From: Zeus faber
Lineage: Eukaryota; Chordata; Actinopteri; Zeiformes; Zeidae
Length of the DNA stretch: 64,000 nucleotides
NCBI GenBank assembly: GCA_960531495.1
Contig: OY482855.1
Span: 2,108,001 to 2,172,000 of the forward strand
Direction: 5' to 3'
The position numbers and the translations under genes were made by a program. The notes under the pieces were generated by a model. The model did not search any database. It was not told the origin of the DNA and was given only the letters and a program-made list of their open reading frames with translations. This document shows positions 10,060-21,006 of the stretch, one piece after another (the first letter of the stretch is position 1; each line of letters begins with the position of its first letter).

Positions 10060-10775
10060 TTTCTAGGGTGGCGTGGCAACACGTAAAATTTCATGTTCCA
10101 AAGATACTAATTCACGAAACTTTGCGCACTTGTTAGTCCCAGTGTGGCAATTGATATTGTATGAGTTGCCTGCATGGGCGTGGCAAAATGGCCCGACACA
10201 CCCTGTTGAAAATTTCAAAACATCAAACCTATTCACTTTTTACCATGAAATTCACAAAATTCGGGACACTTTTGTAACTTCTTGGATTAAATGTGTAATT
10301 TTAGTCACTTTCCGTTCATTTTCTCGCTTTGTACTTTCGTAAACTCCTCCGAGGCCATTTATCTGGCTTCAAACTTGGCGAGTGTCTACAAGACACCTTC
10401 ACGATTAAAAGATATTAAAAAAAATAATAATTGTCACACGATGTGGCCGTGGCAAAGCGTTGGATTTCGTGTTCCAAAAAAAGCTGTGTTTTTGTAATAT
10501 TTTATCCACTTTTTATGCTTTGTACTTTCGTGAACTTCTCCTGGGGGATTTTTTGGATTGAGACTCATTGGGGATTAAAAGTTATTGAAACATTTTTTTT
10601 TCGTCACGATGCGGGTGTGGCAACGCGTTGAATTTTATGTTCAAAAAAACAGTTTACGTGACTTTTGGGGCCTTGAGAAACTACAAAATTATTGCAAAAC
10701 TTTGCACACTCTTCAGTCCCAGTGTGGCATTTAATATTCTATGGGTCCTATACATGGGCGTGTCAAAATGATCAA
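10060..10775 (+). repeat. Dispersed repeat 'R', plus copy (right arm), with internal repetition
   Basis: The order of phrases matches the copy at 20,035-20,740. The phrases for the cytosine-poor core (cagtcccagtgtggca, gggcgtggcaaaatg and tttgtactttcgt) recur two or more times within 700 bp. The element is therefore either internally tandem or several nested partial copies. It faces the copy at 9,615-9,965, giving an inverted pair. Together they separate the env remnant of ERV copy 2 from the older retroviral fragment, and probably inserted there. Confidence 0.6.
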
Positions 10776-10779
10776 CTAG

Positions 10780-11480
10780 ATGCAGTTGTCGTGGATGAGG
10801 ATGTCGGGGTCCTGGTGCTGGGGAAAGGAGGCCCATACCTATAGCAACATAGGTGTCGCCACATTCCTTCTGTCTCAATGCCATGTACGCTTGTATTTCT
10901 GGTTTTCCCAACGTAGTCATGATGCATTTTTCACTAGAGTACAAATGCATGGTATACAACAACATCCACATACAATTAACAGAGCAGCAATGATAGCAAC
11001 GTTGATTATGCATGATAAAATGAGGCCTTTTCATTTGGAAAACATAGAGTCCAACCAACCAGTGATGTGATCATCCATTCCTGCATTTTCTTTTAGTTCT
11101 ACGCTCCGTGAGTGGAGTAGCAATTCCTCCTACTGGTTCCTGTGTTTATAAGCACATTACTCCATGCCCCACAATCAATATGGGTACCTTAAACCTCGTC
11201 CAGCCACCAGTCACTTGTTAGTCTAGGGTTGGTGGACCACGCATATTTCTCATTCCACTGGTACTGCTCCTACCCTGTGGAATCACACTTTATTATGGAA
11301 CAGAAATCAACATTGAATGCCAGGATTTGTCCTTCATAGGCATAAATGACAAGAACTGTTTCTTTCATTCGGCCCCACTCTTTGACCTTTGTCATATACT
11401 GGTCATACGATAATTGGGGTCCCACTTGGTAAGAATATGTATACTGTGTAGGGTCCAGGACTTCTCCTAGGGTAAACAAA
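10780..11480 (-). pseudogene. env: env remnant (surface start and membrane anchor), ERV copy 2
   Basis: Directly after integrase, a segment at 11,270-11,479 reads like an Env surface N-terminal part (GEVLDPTQYTYSYQVGPQLS). At about 10,950-11,030 a hydrophobic membrane anchor (IINVAIIAALLIV) is followed by a cysteine cluster (CGCCCIPC). Such clusters are typical of membrane-proximal Env tails, where they are palmitoylated. The whole is far shorter than a normal env, so most of the gene is gone. Fossil. Confidence 0.6.
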
Positions 11481-11504
11481 AAAAATATTATTTTTTTTTT
11501 ACAT

Positions 11505-12660
11505 GGTTAATTACAGAATGCTTACGTCTTTCAGCTGGATCCTTGTTTCTGTGAGAGTTCTTGCGGGTGGGGTGACAGGGGCGCAGTGGGAGAGGTGGTG
11601 ACAGGGAGCACCAGTTTTATTTTTGAGCTTTACTGCATGTGAGGTGGCCAACACTACCTCCCAAGGTCCAGTCCACCTTGGCTCAGGCCACTTCTGTTTG
11701 TGGACCTTGATGTGGACCCAGTCTCCGGGGCTGACCACCAGGGTGTGGGGCAGTCTGGGGCAGTGTTCTTGACCTGTGAATACAAAACTCGAGATACTGC
11801 GGTTAGTGCTTTGACATATTCAGGTAAACCTTCCTGGAAATCATCAAAAGCGGGTGATTTAGCTGGTAGGTTGTGAGGACCTGGCATGGGGCGGCCTGTT
11901 AATATCTCGTGTGGGCTAAGATGTGTTTGACTATGGGGAGAGGTCTCGCATGGACATTAATGCTAGGGGTAGGGCATCTACCCACGTTAGTTTAGTCGTT
12001 TTTGTGATGTTCTGTAGAGACATACTGAGTTGCTGTTTTGTCTCTATCAGCACCTTGGCCATTTTTTCTTTCAACGTCTGGTTTGCACTTTCAACTAGGC
12101 CTTTTGACTGGGGGTGATAGACTGAACCAGATCTATGGGAGATACCTAATGCCTGTTCTACCTGGCTGAGTTTTTTATCGCTGGTAAAATGAGATCCATT
12201 GTCCGAGCAGATAACTGTGGGGTAACCCCACCGAGGAATGCGTTTTTTCCATAACCATTTAATCACAGATACTGCATCCTCTCTTTTGCAAGGGACTGCT
12301 TCTACCCATTTGGAGAATCGATCTACCATCACGAGTAGGTATCTGTACCCTTGTACTCTGTTGTCCCTGCCCATGCCGGTGTAATCTATGCATATTTCTC
12401 TGAAGGGGTAGGGGGGCACTGAGAATGTTCCCAAAGGTCTTTGGTAGACTGTCTTCTTATTTAGCTCGTGACAGACGACGCATTCTGCAATATGGTTGGC
12501 CACCATTTCCTCCAGGTAGGGATGCCACCAGTCCTGTTTGAGCCTGTTGGTGGTTCTTTTGGGTCCTTCATGAGTCTGTCCATGTGCATCCTTGATGAGG
12601 TAGACCAGGAGTGCGGCTGGTGCTATTGGGCGCCCATCGTGGCTTCTCCATTGGCTGCTG
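11505..12660 (-). pseudogene. pol: pol integrase, ERV copy 2
   Basis: Retroviral integrase. Visible in coding order are the zinc-binding HHCC segment (a His pair around [15 protein letters not shown] and [11 protein letters not shown]), the catalytic core with the D, D, E residues in [20 protein letters not shown] and [13 protein letters not shown], and the C-terminal domain with GDWVHIKVHKQKWPEPRWTG and LSHCAPVTPP. These are diagnostic for the DDE retroviral integrase. Broken fossil. Confidence 0.9.
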
Positions 12661-12759
12661 GTGAATGTGGCTCCTTTCTTCTGCCACTGCGAGTGTTCGT
12701 TCCATTTCGCTTCTTTCTGCACTTCTTTCAGATGTTCCTCTGACAAATTGAGGGCGTTG

Positions 12760-13300
12760 TCTTCAGTAAATACAATCATCATTGCTGCGCTTTCTTTTAG
12801 GTTCCCTCCTGCTTCTTTTGCTGCTGTGTCGGCTGCGTTTGAATTTCCTTTGGAGTGTCCTTTGCATTTGATGATCTGGATTTTTCGGGGGAGATGTATA
12901 GCTTCCAGGAGGGCGAGTATGAGGTCTTTGTGTTTTACCGGGGCTCCTGCTGACGTTTGGAGTCCTCTTTTCATCCATATGGCTACATCCACGTGAGCTG
13001 CAGCGTGTGCGTATGCTGAGTCGGTGAATATGTTTGCATTTTTGTTTTTTGAGATTTTTAATGCTTTCACCGAGGCGTCGAGTTCTGCTTTTTGTGCTGA
13101 TGCTGGTTGTTCTATCATCCCACTTCTTAGGGTGACGTGGCGTCCATTAATTTGTTGAATGGCTGCGTATGATGCTCTATTTCCCTCTTCTTCTTTGAAA
13201 CAACAACCATCTATAAACAGGACAATTTCTGCATCGGGGTCAGATGTTCCATCCAAGTCTGTGCGGCCCTTTGCTTCCAGTTTCATGAGCTGTACGCAGT
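12760..13300 (-). pseudogene. pol: pol RNase H, ERV copy 2
   Basis: RNase H fold with [10 protein letters not shown] (first catalytic Asp), QKAELDA (Glu), [11 protein letters not shown] (Asp) and [20 protein letters not shown] (His and Asp). Order and spacing are those of retroviral RNase H lying between reverse transcriptase and integrase. Confidence 0.9.
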
Positions 13301-14805
13301 CATGGGTGCCATCTGCATACTGTAGTCCGCCGGCCAAGTTGATTCCATCGGCTGTGTACAAGACATTGTCTCTTTCCAGGGTGACATGCAAGCGCATCTT
13401 GTGTTTTGGTGTGGTAAAGGTGAAATCCGTTTGATCGAGGTAGGATTTGACTCCATGAGTGGTATGCACGATGGTGGGGTGGTAGAAAGTAATGTGGTCG
13501 GTTCTCGTAGGGCGTGTGCGATGGCAGCCGTGTGTCGTCCACATCCGGAGAGTCCATGTTCCACTGTGTCGAGTTTGCAACTGTGGTGAGCCAGGATCGC
13601 GCGCTCACCGTGTCGAGGCTGCCAGAGCACAGCTTGACAATTCCGTGCTTTTCAGTAACGTCCAAATGGAACGAGGAAGAGATGTCTGGGGTGCATAGGT
13701 GTTCGGCCTTCCCCATGAGTTGTTTCAATCTTATGAACGCTTCCTCCGCACTTGTGGTCCAGTTGAGTGGTGCCTTGACGTTCCGATGGCCAGCTTCCGC
13801 AATGGGTTCGCGTGGGGGAACAGTGTGGTCCACATAATCAGCTATGTGGTGTCTGCTATAGACAGTGAGTCCCAGGAATGCTAGCATTTGCTGCACGGTG
13901 GTGGGTTTAGGGTACTGGAGCATTGCCTGTTGTCTTTCCGGGTTGATGTATCTCTTATCTCCCGTGATCCTTTTTCCCAGGAATACCACTTCTGTGCGGC
14001 AGACCTGTGCTTTTTCCTTCCTGATTTTGTAGCCACATTTTGCGATGCGCCGTAGCAGGGATTTGGTGGCCGTGAGGCAATTTTCTACTGTGGTGATGTC
14101 CATGAGGATGTCGTCGACATACTGGATGAGTAGGAGTTCCTTGAGATCTGCCTTCAGGCAGGCGTTGAATATGGTTGGCGTGCATGTGAATCCTCGTAGC
14201 ATTCTTGTGTAGGTCTAAGAGCATTTTTTAAATGTGAATGCAAACATATCTTGACTTTCTTTGGCCAAGGGGAGGCAAAAAAATGCGTTGGCCAGGTCGA
14301 TGACGGTGAAAAATTGATGACTCGGGGAGCCTGCATGCAGGGCGACATGGGGGTTGGGCACTTTTTCAGTAATGGGTTGGACCACCTGGTTGATACGTCG
14401 CAGATCGTGGACCAGGCGCCATGAGTGTCCTCCAGCCTTGGGTACTGGTAGAATTTGTGTGTTCCACGGTGAATCCGCTGGTCGTAGAACTCCTGCTTGT
14501 AAGAGGCCTTCAATGCTGGAGTCTATTCGAGCAGCTGCCTCGGGCTTGACCTTGTACTGACCTTGCCAAATGGGCACAGCGTGGGCTTTCACTTTGATGT
14601 GTATATTGTGGTGTGGTGTGCAGCCAACGTGATAGGGGCCGGTGGTCCAGAGGGTTGGCGGTAGTTGGGCGAACATTTCTGCTGCCAGGGGTTGTTCTTC
14701 GATGCTTCCTTGATAAGTTCTTTCCAGGACATTTCTTTCATATATGCCTTGTTCGTAGCTGTTGTGTCCTATTCTCCAAACCGATTTGTCTGGCGTGTGT
14801 TGCAA
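13300..14805 (-). pseudogene. pol: pol reverse transcriptase, ERV copy 2
   Basis: Same landmarks as copy 1: QYKVKPEAAARI, LVHDLRRINQVV, FFTVIDLANAFFCLPL, the catalytic YVDD and the thumb segment with VVFLGKRI. Only a few differences from copy 1 are visible by eye. Broken fossil. Confidence 0.9.
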
Positions 14806-15641
14806 CAGGGGGTTCGTTGTGGGGACCCAGGTGGGTTGGCGAGGGCTCTTTTGACCATGGGGCCCAATTGTTTGGCTGCATGGTTGGCTTCTACGGCTAG
14901 GGTCACATGTGGAACTGCGGTGTCGTGAAGTAGATACCAGGATTGTTGGTCTGGTGTCAGGCGGACCGCTGCTGCAACTCCTTCGTGGCCCAGATAGAAG
15001 TCTGTTGTCTGGAGTCGTTCTTGTCGTCCCTCCTTTTTCGCTTCCCAGCCTTCGTCATAGATGTCATCACGGTGGCGTGTGAAACAGAGAGTGCAGTGTA
15101 CGGGTCCAGCATCGACTTTTTCCAGAGTTGGTAGGTTTACAAAATGCCACCAGCCGGTGAGTGTGGGGTCGGGGGTGGTATCAGGAGTTCCACCTAAGAC
15201 GAGTATACGTTCGAGGGGTATTAGCTCTTCTTTTGGCTCAGAGAAACTAACTTCCAGACCGTGGAGGTTACATATCACAGATGCCCCTGTTCTTCGGAGA
15301 AGGTCCCTTCCCATTAGGTTGGTGGGGCAGCTTGGTGAGTAGAGGTATTGGTGTCTGACTTTGTGAGGACCTATCTTGGTAGGGAGGGGTGCGGTGAAGG
15401 GTTGGACTTGTGTCGTCCCAGAGAATCCAACAGTCCGTAATTTCCGAGTGGATAGTTGTATGTAGTACGTAGTATGTTGGCGGCCAGGTTCTTCAAGCAA
15501 GACACGTGACAGTGACAGTGACAGTAATTCCTTGGATTGACAGTGATTCCTTGGATTGTACATGGCACTACTGGTTCGGCATTTATTTTTGTCTGTACCA
15601 CCACTTCCATGTCCCCTGGGCGCCTCTATGCTCCATGCCAT
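14769..15641 (-). pseudogene. pro: pro (retroviral protease region), ERV copy 2
   Basis: The protease lies between nucleocapsid and reverse transcriptase and carries NLMGRDLLRRTGA. It is nearly identical to the copy 1 region at 2,717-3,589. Fossil. Confidence 0.7.
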
Positions 15642-18063
15642 GGCGGGGTGTCCATGCGGGGTCCTCCCTTTCCTCTCGAGGAAGCTCCTCTTCCTCTCTG
15701 AGGGGGGCGGTAGGATCCTCTATATAATTGCTGGGGTTGTTGGTTCTGGGGGCATTCCCTTGCCCAGTGGTCACTTTGGCCACAGATGAAACATCCTGTA
15801 GTTTTCTCGGGTCCTCCCCATCCTCTAGAGGATTGGAATTGTCCTCTCCCTCTCAGTTGCTGCCATTGGGGGGGGCCTTGGGGGTATGAGGGTGCGGGGG
15901 CCCCGGGATACTGCCGCTGGGGATATTCATAGGGAGTCCAGGCCTGCTGCCATTGGGGTAGGTGCTGGGCTGGTGGGTAGGCGGGGGTTACAGTTAGGGG
16001 CTGTGGTCCTGTCCATTGTAGTGGCGCGGTTTGGGGCGGGGCCTGTGCTTCAGGGGTGGTGACTACTGCTTGCACAGTTGCTTTCTTCTTTTTGTCCGTA
16101 TTGACTTCATCTTCCAGTTTTTTTACCTGCATTTTTAGTAGTCTGGTTTGTATGGAATCTTTCTCCAGGAATTCGTCTTCTTGCTTTTTGATGTGTCTTT
16201 CCAGGTGATGGATGAGATGGCTCTCCCACTGTCTCTCGGTCATGTCTGACAGTCAAACTGTGTCTGCGAGCTACAGCCTGACATCTCCTGGGAGGCCATT
16301 TTGGCATTTGGCATCTGCATGTACATGGGGAGACCCACTAGGCAGGGGTCATGACGTTCTACAGTGCTATCACTCCAGAGCTCCTTTGCTCATGTGAGAT
16401 AGGCGTGTGGTTCTTCCCCATTTTTAAATCTCAGGCCTGCCAGGGCCACTGTGTTGCGTCTGGTCGGCCAGGTTTCTCTCATGGCTGTCCATATGTCATT
16501 CCGCATGTGGTCGAATGGGTGCTCGTGTGCCATGGTGAGGGTTCTAACTTCTCTTTCCAGGGAGGTCAGGGTGATGTTTCCTGCTGTGGCGCGGAGAATG
16601 GCTCGCACATCTCTTAGGGCTAGTGTGTCAGCCGCTGTGTGGTTTTCGAAGATTCGGATCCATGCTGCAGCTCCTTTGTCCAACGCTGATAGGTTGCCTT
16701 TGAGGGCCTGCATGTCGCGGTGGTACCAGGGAACAAATGTTTCTCTTTTGGCGGACTGCTTTTGTTCCTCCTCTCGTTGTCTAATTTTCGAGCGGGTAAC
16801 TATCCCTATTGCTGACGATCTTCTGGCCTGGCTTTTGGATGATGCTATAAGGGTTCCTTTTCTTCTGTTGTCGTTTGTGTACTCTCCCCGGGAGCTGCCA
16901 CTGTTTTTGAATGACCACTTTTTTGTCTTAGTCTCGTGGTCTGACATGGGTTCTTCTTCCCAGGAGCGGAGGGGGGTGGGGTGTCTTTGTTTTGTTTTCT
17001 TAAAGGTGTATTTGGGGACTACAGGGGTAGGTGAAGGTGTGGGCTGGCTTCGGGTCTTTTGTTTTTCTTTGGGTTGTTGTTTGGCTGTAGCGTCTGCAGG
17101 AGGTGCTATGAGATGAACATGGGTTGTGTTGGCATCCTCTGGTAGTGGGCCACATTGTCCAGTCAGTGTGACAGTTGCGTGGCTAACCCTTGTGGTACAT
17201 TTCTTTTTCCTTTCTTGATGTCTTTTTGTGGTTTGTAGGACTGGCAAGTGCATTCGTCGTCCTCTGTATTAGAGGAGAGAAACTCTTTGTGTCTGTTTGA
17301 TCGTTAGGGGGCGATGTCTGATCATTGTCCTTGTTCTCACTGTCAGATGGCTTTGGGGAGGGCTGTACTCGGAAATGGATTTGATCGGGCCTTCCATTAC
17401 TAATACGGGTGCTTGTATTTCTGGCGGGGGTGGGGTGGCTATTTTCTGGTTGCTCAGCACAGGGGGCGCTGTTGCTTCAGGTGTGTGCTCGGTCTTAGGG
17501 TTGTACAGAGAGGGGGGGTGCCGATGTGTTTCTTCATCGGCCAGCAGGGAGGGGTAGAGGGATGGGGTGGTGTGTGGTTGGAGTGGGGTGTGACCTTGGG
17601 GGATGGGTTCGGGGAGGGGTGGTAACTTGTCTTCTTGTGGGGGGTAGGGTTCCTTCTGGGCTTCTACCACTGCCTTGGTTGCGGCATTTCTGATTTTATT
17701 GCGACGTTCGACAATCATTTCCGCTCTAATCCATGCCGTCATTATGTGCTGAACCAGCGCCCATTGTGCACGCTGCTTGTTTAACTTGCGCTTTCAAGCC
17801 CCCATTAATCCAGGGTTGTTTTTTGCATCCACTCCTGCTTCAGCCAGCAGTCTTTTTTCTTCCTCTATCACCTTGGTGCGGTTTTCTGCTGTCGGGGTAG
17901 TGTCTTTCGACCACCACCCTGCTTTGATCCATTTTTGTTCATATTTATGGAATTTCCAAGTTTCTCAAGCATGGAACTTTGGCTCTGTTCTGTTCTTGAG
18001 CTCAGCTACAGCTTCAATACGAATCTCACTGGTGCCGGGTCTGGGGGATGGGGTCTTTTCCAT
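15626..18063 (-). pseudogene. gag: gag, ERV copy 2
   Basis: The most upstream plausible start is an ATG complementary to 18,061-18,063 (MEKTPSPRPGTSEIR). A charged matrix-like region follows, then a long Pro-rich stretch (for example PYPPQEDKLPPLPEPIPQGH near 17,600), a capsid-like region around 16,400-16,700, a Gln/Pro-rich linker and the CCHC knuckle CFICGQSDHWAREC near 15,770-15,815. The 5' third has no counterpart in copy 1. Fossil, broken. Confidence 0.8.
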
Positions 18064-18254
18064 TATGTTTTTGAATGGCAGGAGAACAAAAGACATGGGA
18101 AGAAGTGGGAGGGGGAAACCTCAAATGTTCGGATCTCAATGTGTTTCTGGTGCAGCTACGCCACTAGTGGTCTTTTAGGTTATTACAGGTCAACTTTTTT
18201 TTTTATTTGTATTTTTTTTTTATATATTGCCCTTTTATCTAGGGCAATTTGAGG

Positions 18255-18460
18255 AGGTTGTTCATACACATACACACACAAAACCTCTAGCACACATGCA
18301 CAGACTCTATCAAACACACACTCTCTTAAACACAAAGACTGTCTCAAACACACACACGCCCGCGGTCTCTCTCACATTCACACACACGCATGGTACCTCT
18401 CTTTCCACACACACAAGGTACCTCGTTGCGCACACTCTCACTCACACAGCCGGCAATACA
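18255..18460 (+). repeat. Imperfect CA/CACT-rich microsatellite
   Basis: Runs of cacacaca are mixed with ctct-containing phrases (acacactctctt, cacacacacg) over about 200 bp, within the retroviral leader. Confidence 0.8.
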
Positions 18461-18949
18461 ATTTTACGCTAAGTCACGTGAATTGGGCCTTTAACCCTTT
18501 AATATTTGGTTTCTCTAAGAACCGGGCCTTTAACCCCTAAATGCTTGGCTTCCTTTTTACTTTAAAAATGATTCCGGGCCTTTCACCCTTAAATGAAATT
18601 ACCGACTATCGACTACCCTTCTGAAGGCTGAGTTTAACATTTTTCATCGCCAGACATCACTTAGTTTAGGCATTTCGGAGGTCTTTTCAACAACCGGGCC
18701 TAAACGGGATTCGGAATTACTTCACGAGTTAAACATTGTTCATCACCAAAACGTCGCTCAGTTTAGGCATACTGGATGTATTCTCTACACACGGGCCCAA
18801 ACGTTACGTGGAATTACTACGCAATTTAAACACACAGCCGCTTCGAAGGGGGGTTTCCTAACCCGTTCCCTTAACTTACCTTACTACCGTTCTCATCAAA
18901 CAATCCAATTTCTCCTCTCCACAATATTTAACAATTATTATTGTTAAAT

Positions 18950-19208
18950 AATGGGGATGGGGATGGGGATGGTAGCTCAGGGGATGGGGATGGGGATGGT
19001 AGCTCAGGCGGTAGAGCTGGTGGTCTAGTGATCTAAATGTTGCTGGTTCAATCCCAGGCTCCTCCTGCTAGCATGCTGTAGTGTCCTTTAGCAAGACACT
19101 TAACCCCTAATTGCTCCTGATGGCTGCGTCCGTCGGTGTTTGAACAATTGTAAGTCGCTTTGGATAAAAGCGTCTGCTAAATGACTAATTTTTTTTTTTT
19201 TTTTTTAA
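18950..19208 (+). mobile_element. tRNA-derived SINE with L2-type tail
   Basis: The head looks like a tRNA. A Pol III box A-like TAGCTCAGGCGGTAGAG is at 19,000-19,016 and box B GGTTCAATCC at 19,045-19,054. A middle segment with the phrase agacacttaacccctaattg follows, then the teleost L2-type tail (taagtcgctttggataaaag, then cgtctgctaaatgac) and a poly(T) run (19,189-19,207). The 5' end has a small duplication: (ggggat)n and tagctcag occur twice, at 18,973-18,980 and about 19,000. It inserted into the leader of ERV copy 2, so it is younger than that element. Confidence 0.8.
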
Positions 19209-19411
19209 TTATTCATGCATCATTCAACAATACATCCCCAAAACCACAAAGTTGTTCGTCCAGCCTTAAACAGTACAACACTTCCACCTAAAATATTCCT
19301 ATCTAATCTATGCAGACTTCATGAAATGGCTCTGCTCACCTTTTAGCGGGTACCCATGGAAGTATCGCAACCGTTCAGGCTTTCGGAACTCCTCTGCAGT
19401 CTTGTAATGGG

Positions 19412-19429
19412 ATCACGTCGGGGTCACCA
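19412..19429 (-). promoter_or_regulatory. Primer-binding site, tRNA-Trp
   Basis: The plus strand reads atcacgtcggggtcacca, which equals the 3' end of vertebrate tRNA-Trp including its CCA over 18 bases. On the minus strand it is therefore the site where tRNA-Trp would prime reverse transcription. It lies 3 bases from the probable LTR edge. Confidence 0.85.
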
Positions 19430-19432
19430 ATT

Positions 19433-19791
19433 TGTTGTGTTCAAAATTTCCAAATCCGGAATGATGGGATGAAACTGGAACTTTGAGCTACGGAGAGTTT
19501 ATAGGACGGTTTGAGAATCTACCAAAAAATAAAAAACGTTTTACGTCGACGTGGTTAGTCCTAAGCTGCGTGTCTCATCTAGCATACATTTCACCCAGGA
19601 GTCTGCAGAAACTTTGTTTCCTCATCACTTTGTTACAAACGACAGACCCCCCTTTGCGAGGCGGTCCCGCCTTTGTTATTTCCCATCTCCCGAGTATCTA
19701 GTTTCAGACTCCCCGCTGTGTGTGCGCCAGATTAACCGTTTCAGTGCCGGTTTCTAACTGGTTGCGTAGTTACACCCAGTGTCTTTAGACA
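19433..19791 (-). repeat. Probable 5' LTR of ERV copy 2
   Basis: Next to the primer-binding site the plus strand begins tgttgtgttc, giving an LTR that ends in CA on the minus strand. The other edge is uncertain. An aca at 19,789-19,791 would give TGT...ACA ends and a length of about 359 bp. A TATA-like tttata occurs at 19,498-19,503, which would leave a very short R-U5. The outer border is an estimate because the other LTR is not in view. Confidence 0.5.
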
Positions 19792-20034
19792 TGTTTTAAT
19801 TTTGGCTCTGACTGATCAATAAAACTGTATTTCATAATTACCCACTATATGAATGATAGTAATGTACATGAATAAATTTATGTAATGTATACTGTAGTAT
19901 ACACACATATAGTTTTGCTATCGAGGATTAGTTCAATCTGTAATGTTATAGTTATAGTAGTATAGTTATATGTAGTACGTAATAGTTATAGTATATGTAT
20001 ATATATATATATTTTTTTTTTTTTTCTCACAAAA
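19792..20034. other. AT-rich spacer with TA microsatellite and poly(T)
   Basis: No gene. Repeated tatagttatag phrases, a short (ta)n run near 19,995-20,010 and a poly(T) run adjoining the dispersed repeat. Confidence 0.6.
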
Positions 20035-20740
20035 CCCAACAGGAAGTCGGCCATTTTTAATTTTCCTGACTTTTTAGTCATATTTATGTTTTGTACTTTA
20101 GCGAAACTCCTCCTTGGCGATTTATCGGATCGGCTTCAAACTTGACGAGTGTCTACAAGACACCTTCACAGCTTAACATTATCAAAATATATATATTTTT
20201 TGGCACACGGTGTGGGCGTGGCAACACGTTCAATTTCATGTTCCAAAAGAGACTTGGAAATTCACGAAACTTTGTGCACTCGTCAGTCCCAGTGTGGCAA
20301 TTGATATTCTATGGGTTCCGTGCTTGGGCATGGCAAAATGACCGGACACGCCCTGTTGAAAATTTCAAAACATCAAACCTATTCACTTTTTAACATGAAA
20401 TTGGGTATATTAATGTAACATCACTAGACTCAAAAAAAATTATATTGCCGCCATGACCGACACCCAACCAACAGGAAGGTGGCCATATTGGATTTAATGT
20501 GCGCAAACTCCTAGGGGATTCATCAGATCGACTTCAAAGTTCGCGAGTGTCTACAAGACACTTTGGGGATTAAATTTATTAAAACATTGGGTTTTCGTCA
20601 CACAATGTGGGCATGGCACTGTGTTGAATTGAAGTGTTAACCTGACTTTTGGGGCCTTAAGAAACTCGAAAAATCACAAAACTTTACACACTCAAGATCA
20701 AACCTATTCACTTTTTTAGTATCTCCTCCGAGATCTGCAT
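20035..20740 (+). repeat. Dispersed repeat 'R', third copy
   Basis: It starts in aacccaacaggaagtcggcc and carries the ordered phrases also seen at 9,615-10,775: ttttgtacttt, gagtgtctacaagacacctt, gtgggcgtggcaacacgtt and cagtcccagtgtggcaatt. A second, more divergent round begins near 20,460 (aacaggaaggtggccatatt), so this copy also contains two internal rounds. Non-coding, family not identified. Confidence 0.6.
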
Positions 20741-20820
20741 AGAATTCCGGCAGGTTTTCCTCTTGTCTTTCTCCTCCGTCGGCGTATTGGTAAACACAGT
20801 GGCGGCAGGACAAAGAGATC

Positions 20821-21006
20821 TTAGTACGTACTCCGGTAAGTTGCGAAAAAGTCCGTATGAGGTGTCGAACAGACGTCCAGGAGTGCTTGTCGTTCATATT
20901 GTAATAGCGACAGTGCACTGCATGCAAAAATAAGAACAATACAAATAGTAATAAACACAAAACTAAGAGTTGAATGCAGAGCCGGTGTGTCCATACTACG
21001 GCGCAC
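20821..21006 (-). CDS. Small frame resembling the start of a fish retroelement protein
   Basis: An open frame of 61 codons from an ATG complementary to 21,004-21,006. It has a hydrophobic N-terminal segment (FVFITICIVLIFACSALSLL) and then LLQYERQALLDV. From memory, an x-Y-x-R-Q-x-L-L-D-I phrase starts many LINE-associated teleost ORFs. That is the only basis for the assignment. It ends soon after, so it would be a fragment. Confidence 0.3.
   Translation of the reverse strand: MRRSMDTPALHSTLSFVFITICIVLIFACSALSLLQYERQALLDVCSTPHTDFFATYRSTY

Larger units (their letters stand above)
18064..19411 (-). other. Retroviral leader of ERV copy 2, repeat-rich
   Basis: About 1.3 kb separate the primer-binding site from gag. 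It holds a CA-type microsatellite (18,255-18,460), three copies of a gggcctttaaccc-type phrase (18,480-18,600), a direct repeat of about 96 bp (starting near 18,631 and 18,727, sharing the phrases catc-rich...tcagtttaggcat and cgggcc), and an inserted SINE. Without the SINE and microsatellite the leader is still over 800 bp. Its role (packaging, transport) is unknown. Confidence 0.6.
10780..19791 (-). mobile_element. Class I endogenous retrovirus, copy 2 (LTR, PBS, leader, gag, pro, pol, env remnant)
   Basis: The more complete of two near-identical fossil retroviruses on the minus strand. In transcription order it shows a probable LTR (19,433-19,791), a tRNA-Trp primer-binding site (19,412-19,429), a leader of about 1.3 kb, gag (about 18,063-15,626), protease, reverse transcriptase, RNase H, integrase and a shortened env (11,480-10,780). 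A 3' LTR is not recognised; dispersed repeats follow env instead. It is broken, with a handful of interruptions in the coding region and a loss within env. Family: class I, gamma/epsilon-like, from the YVDD motif, single zinc knuckle and gene layout. Confidence 0.9.
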
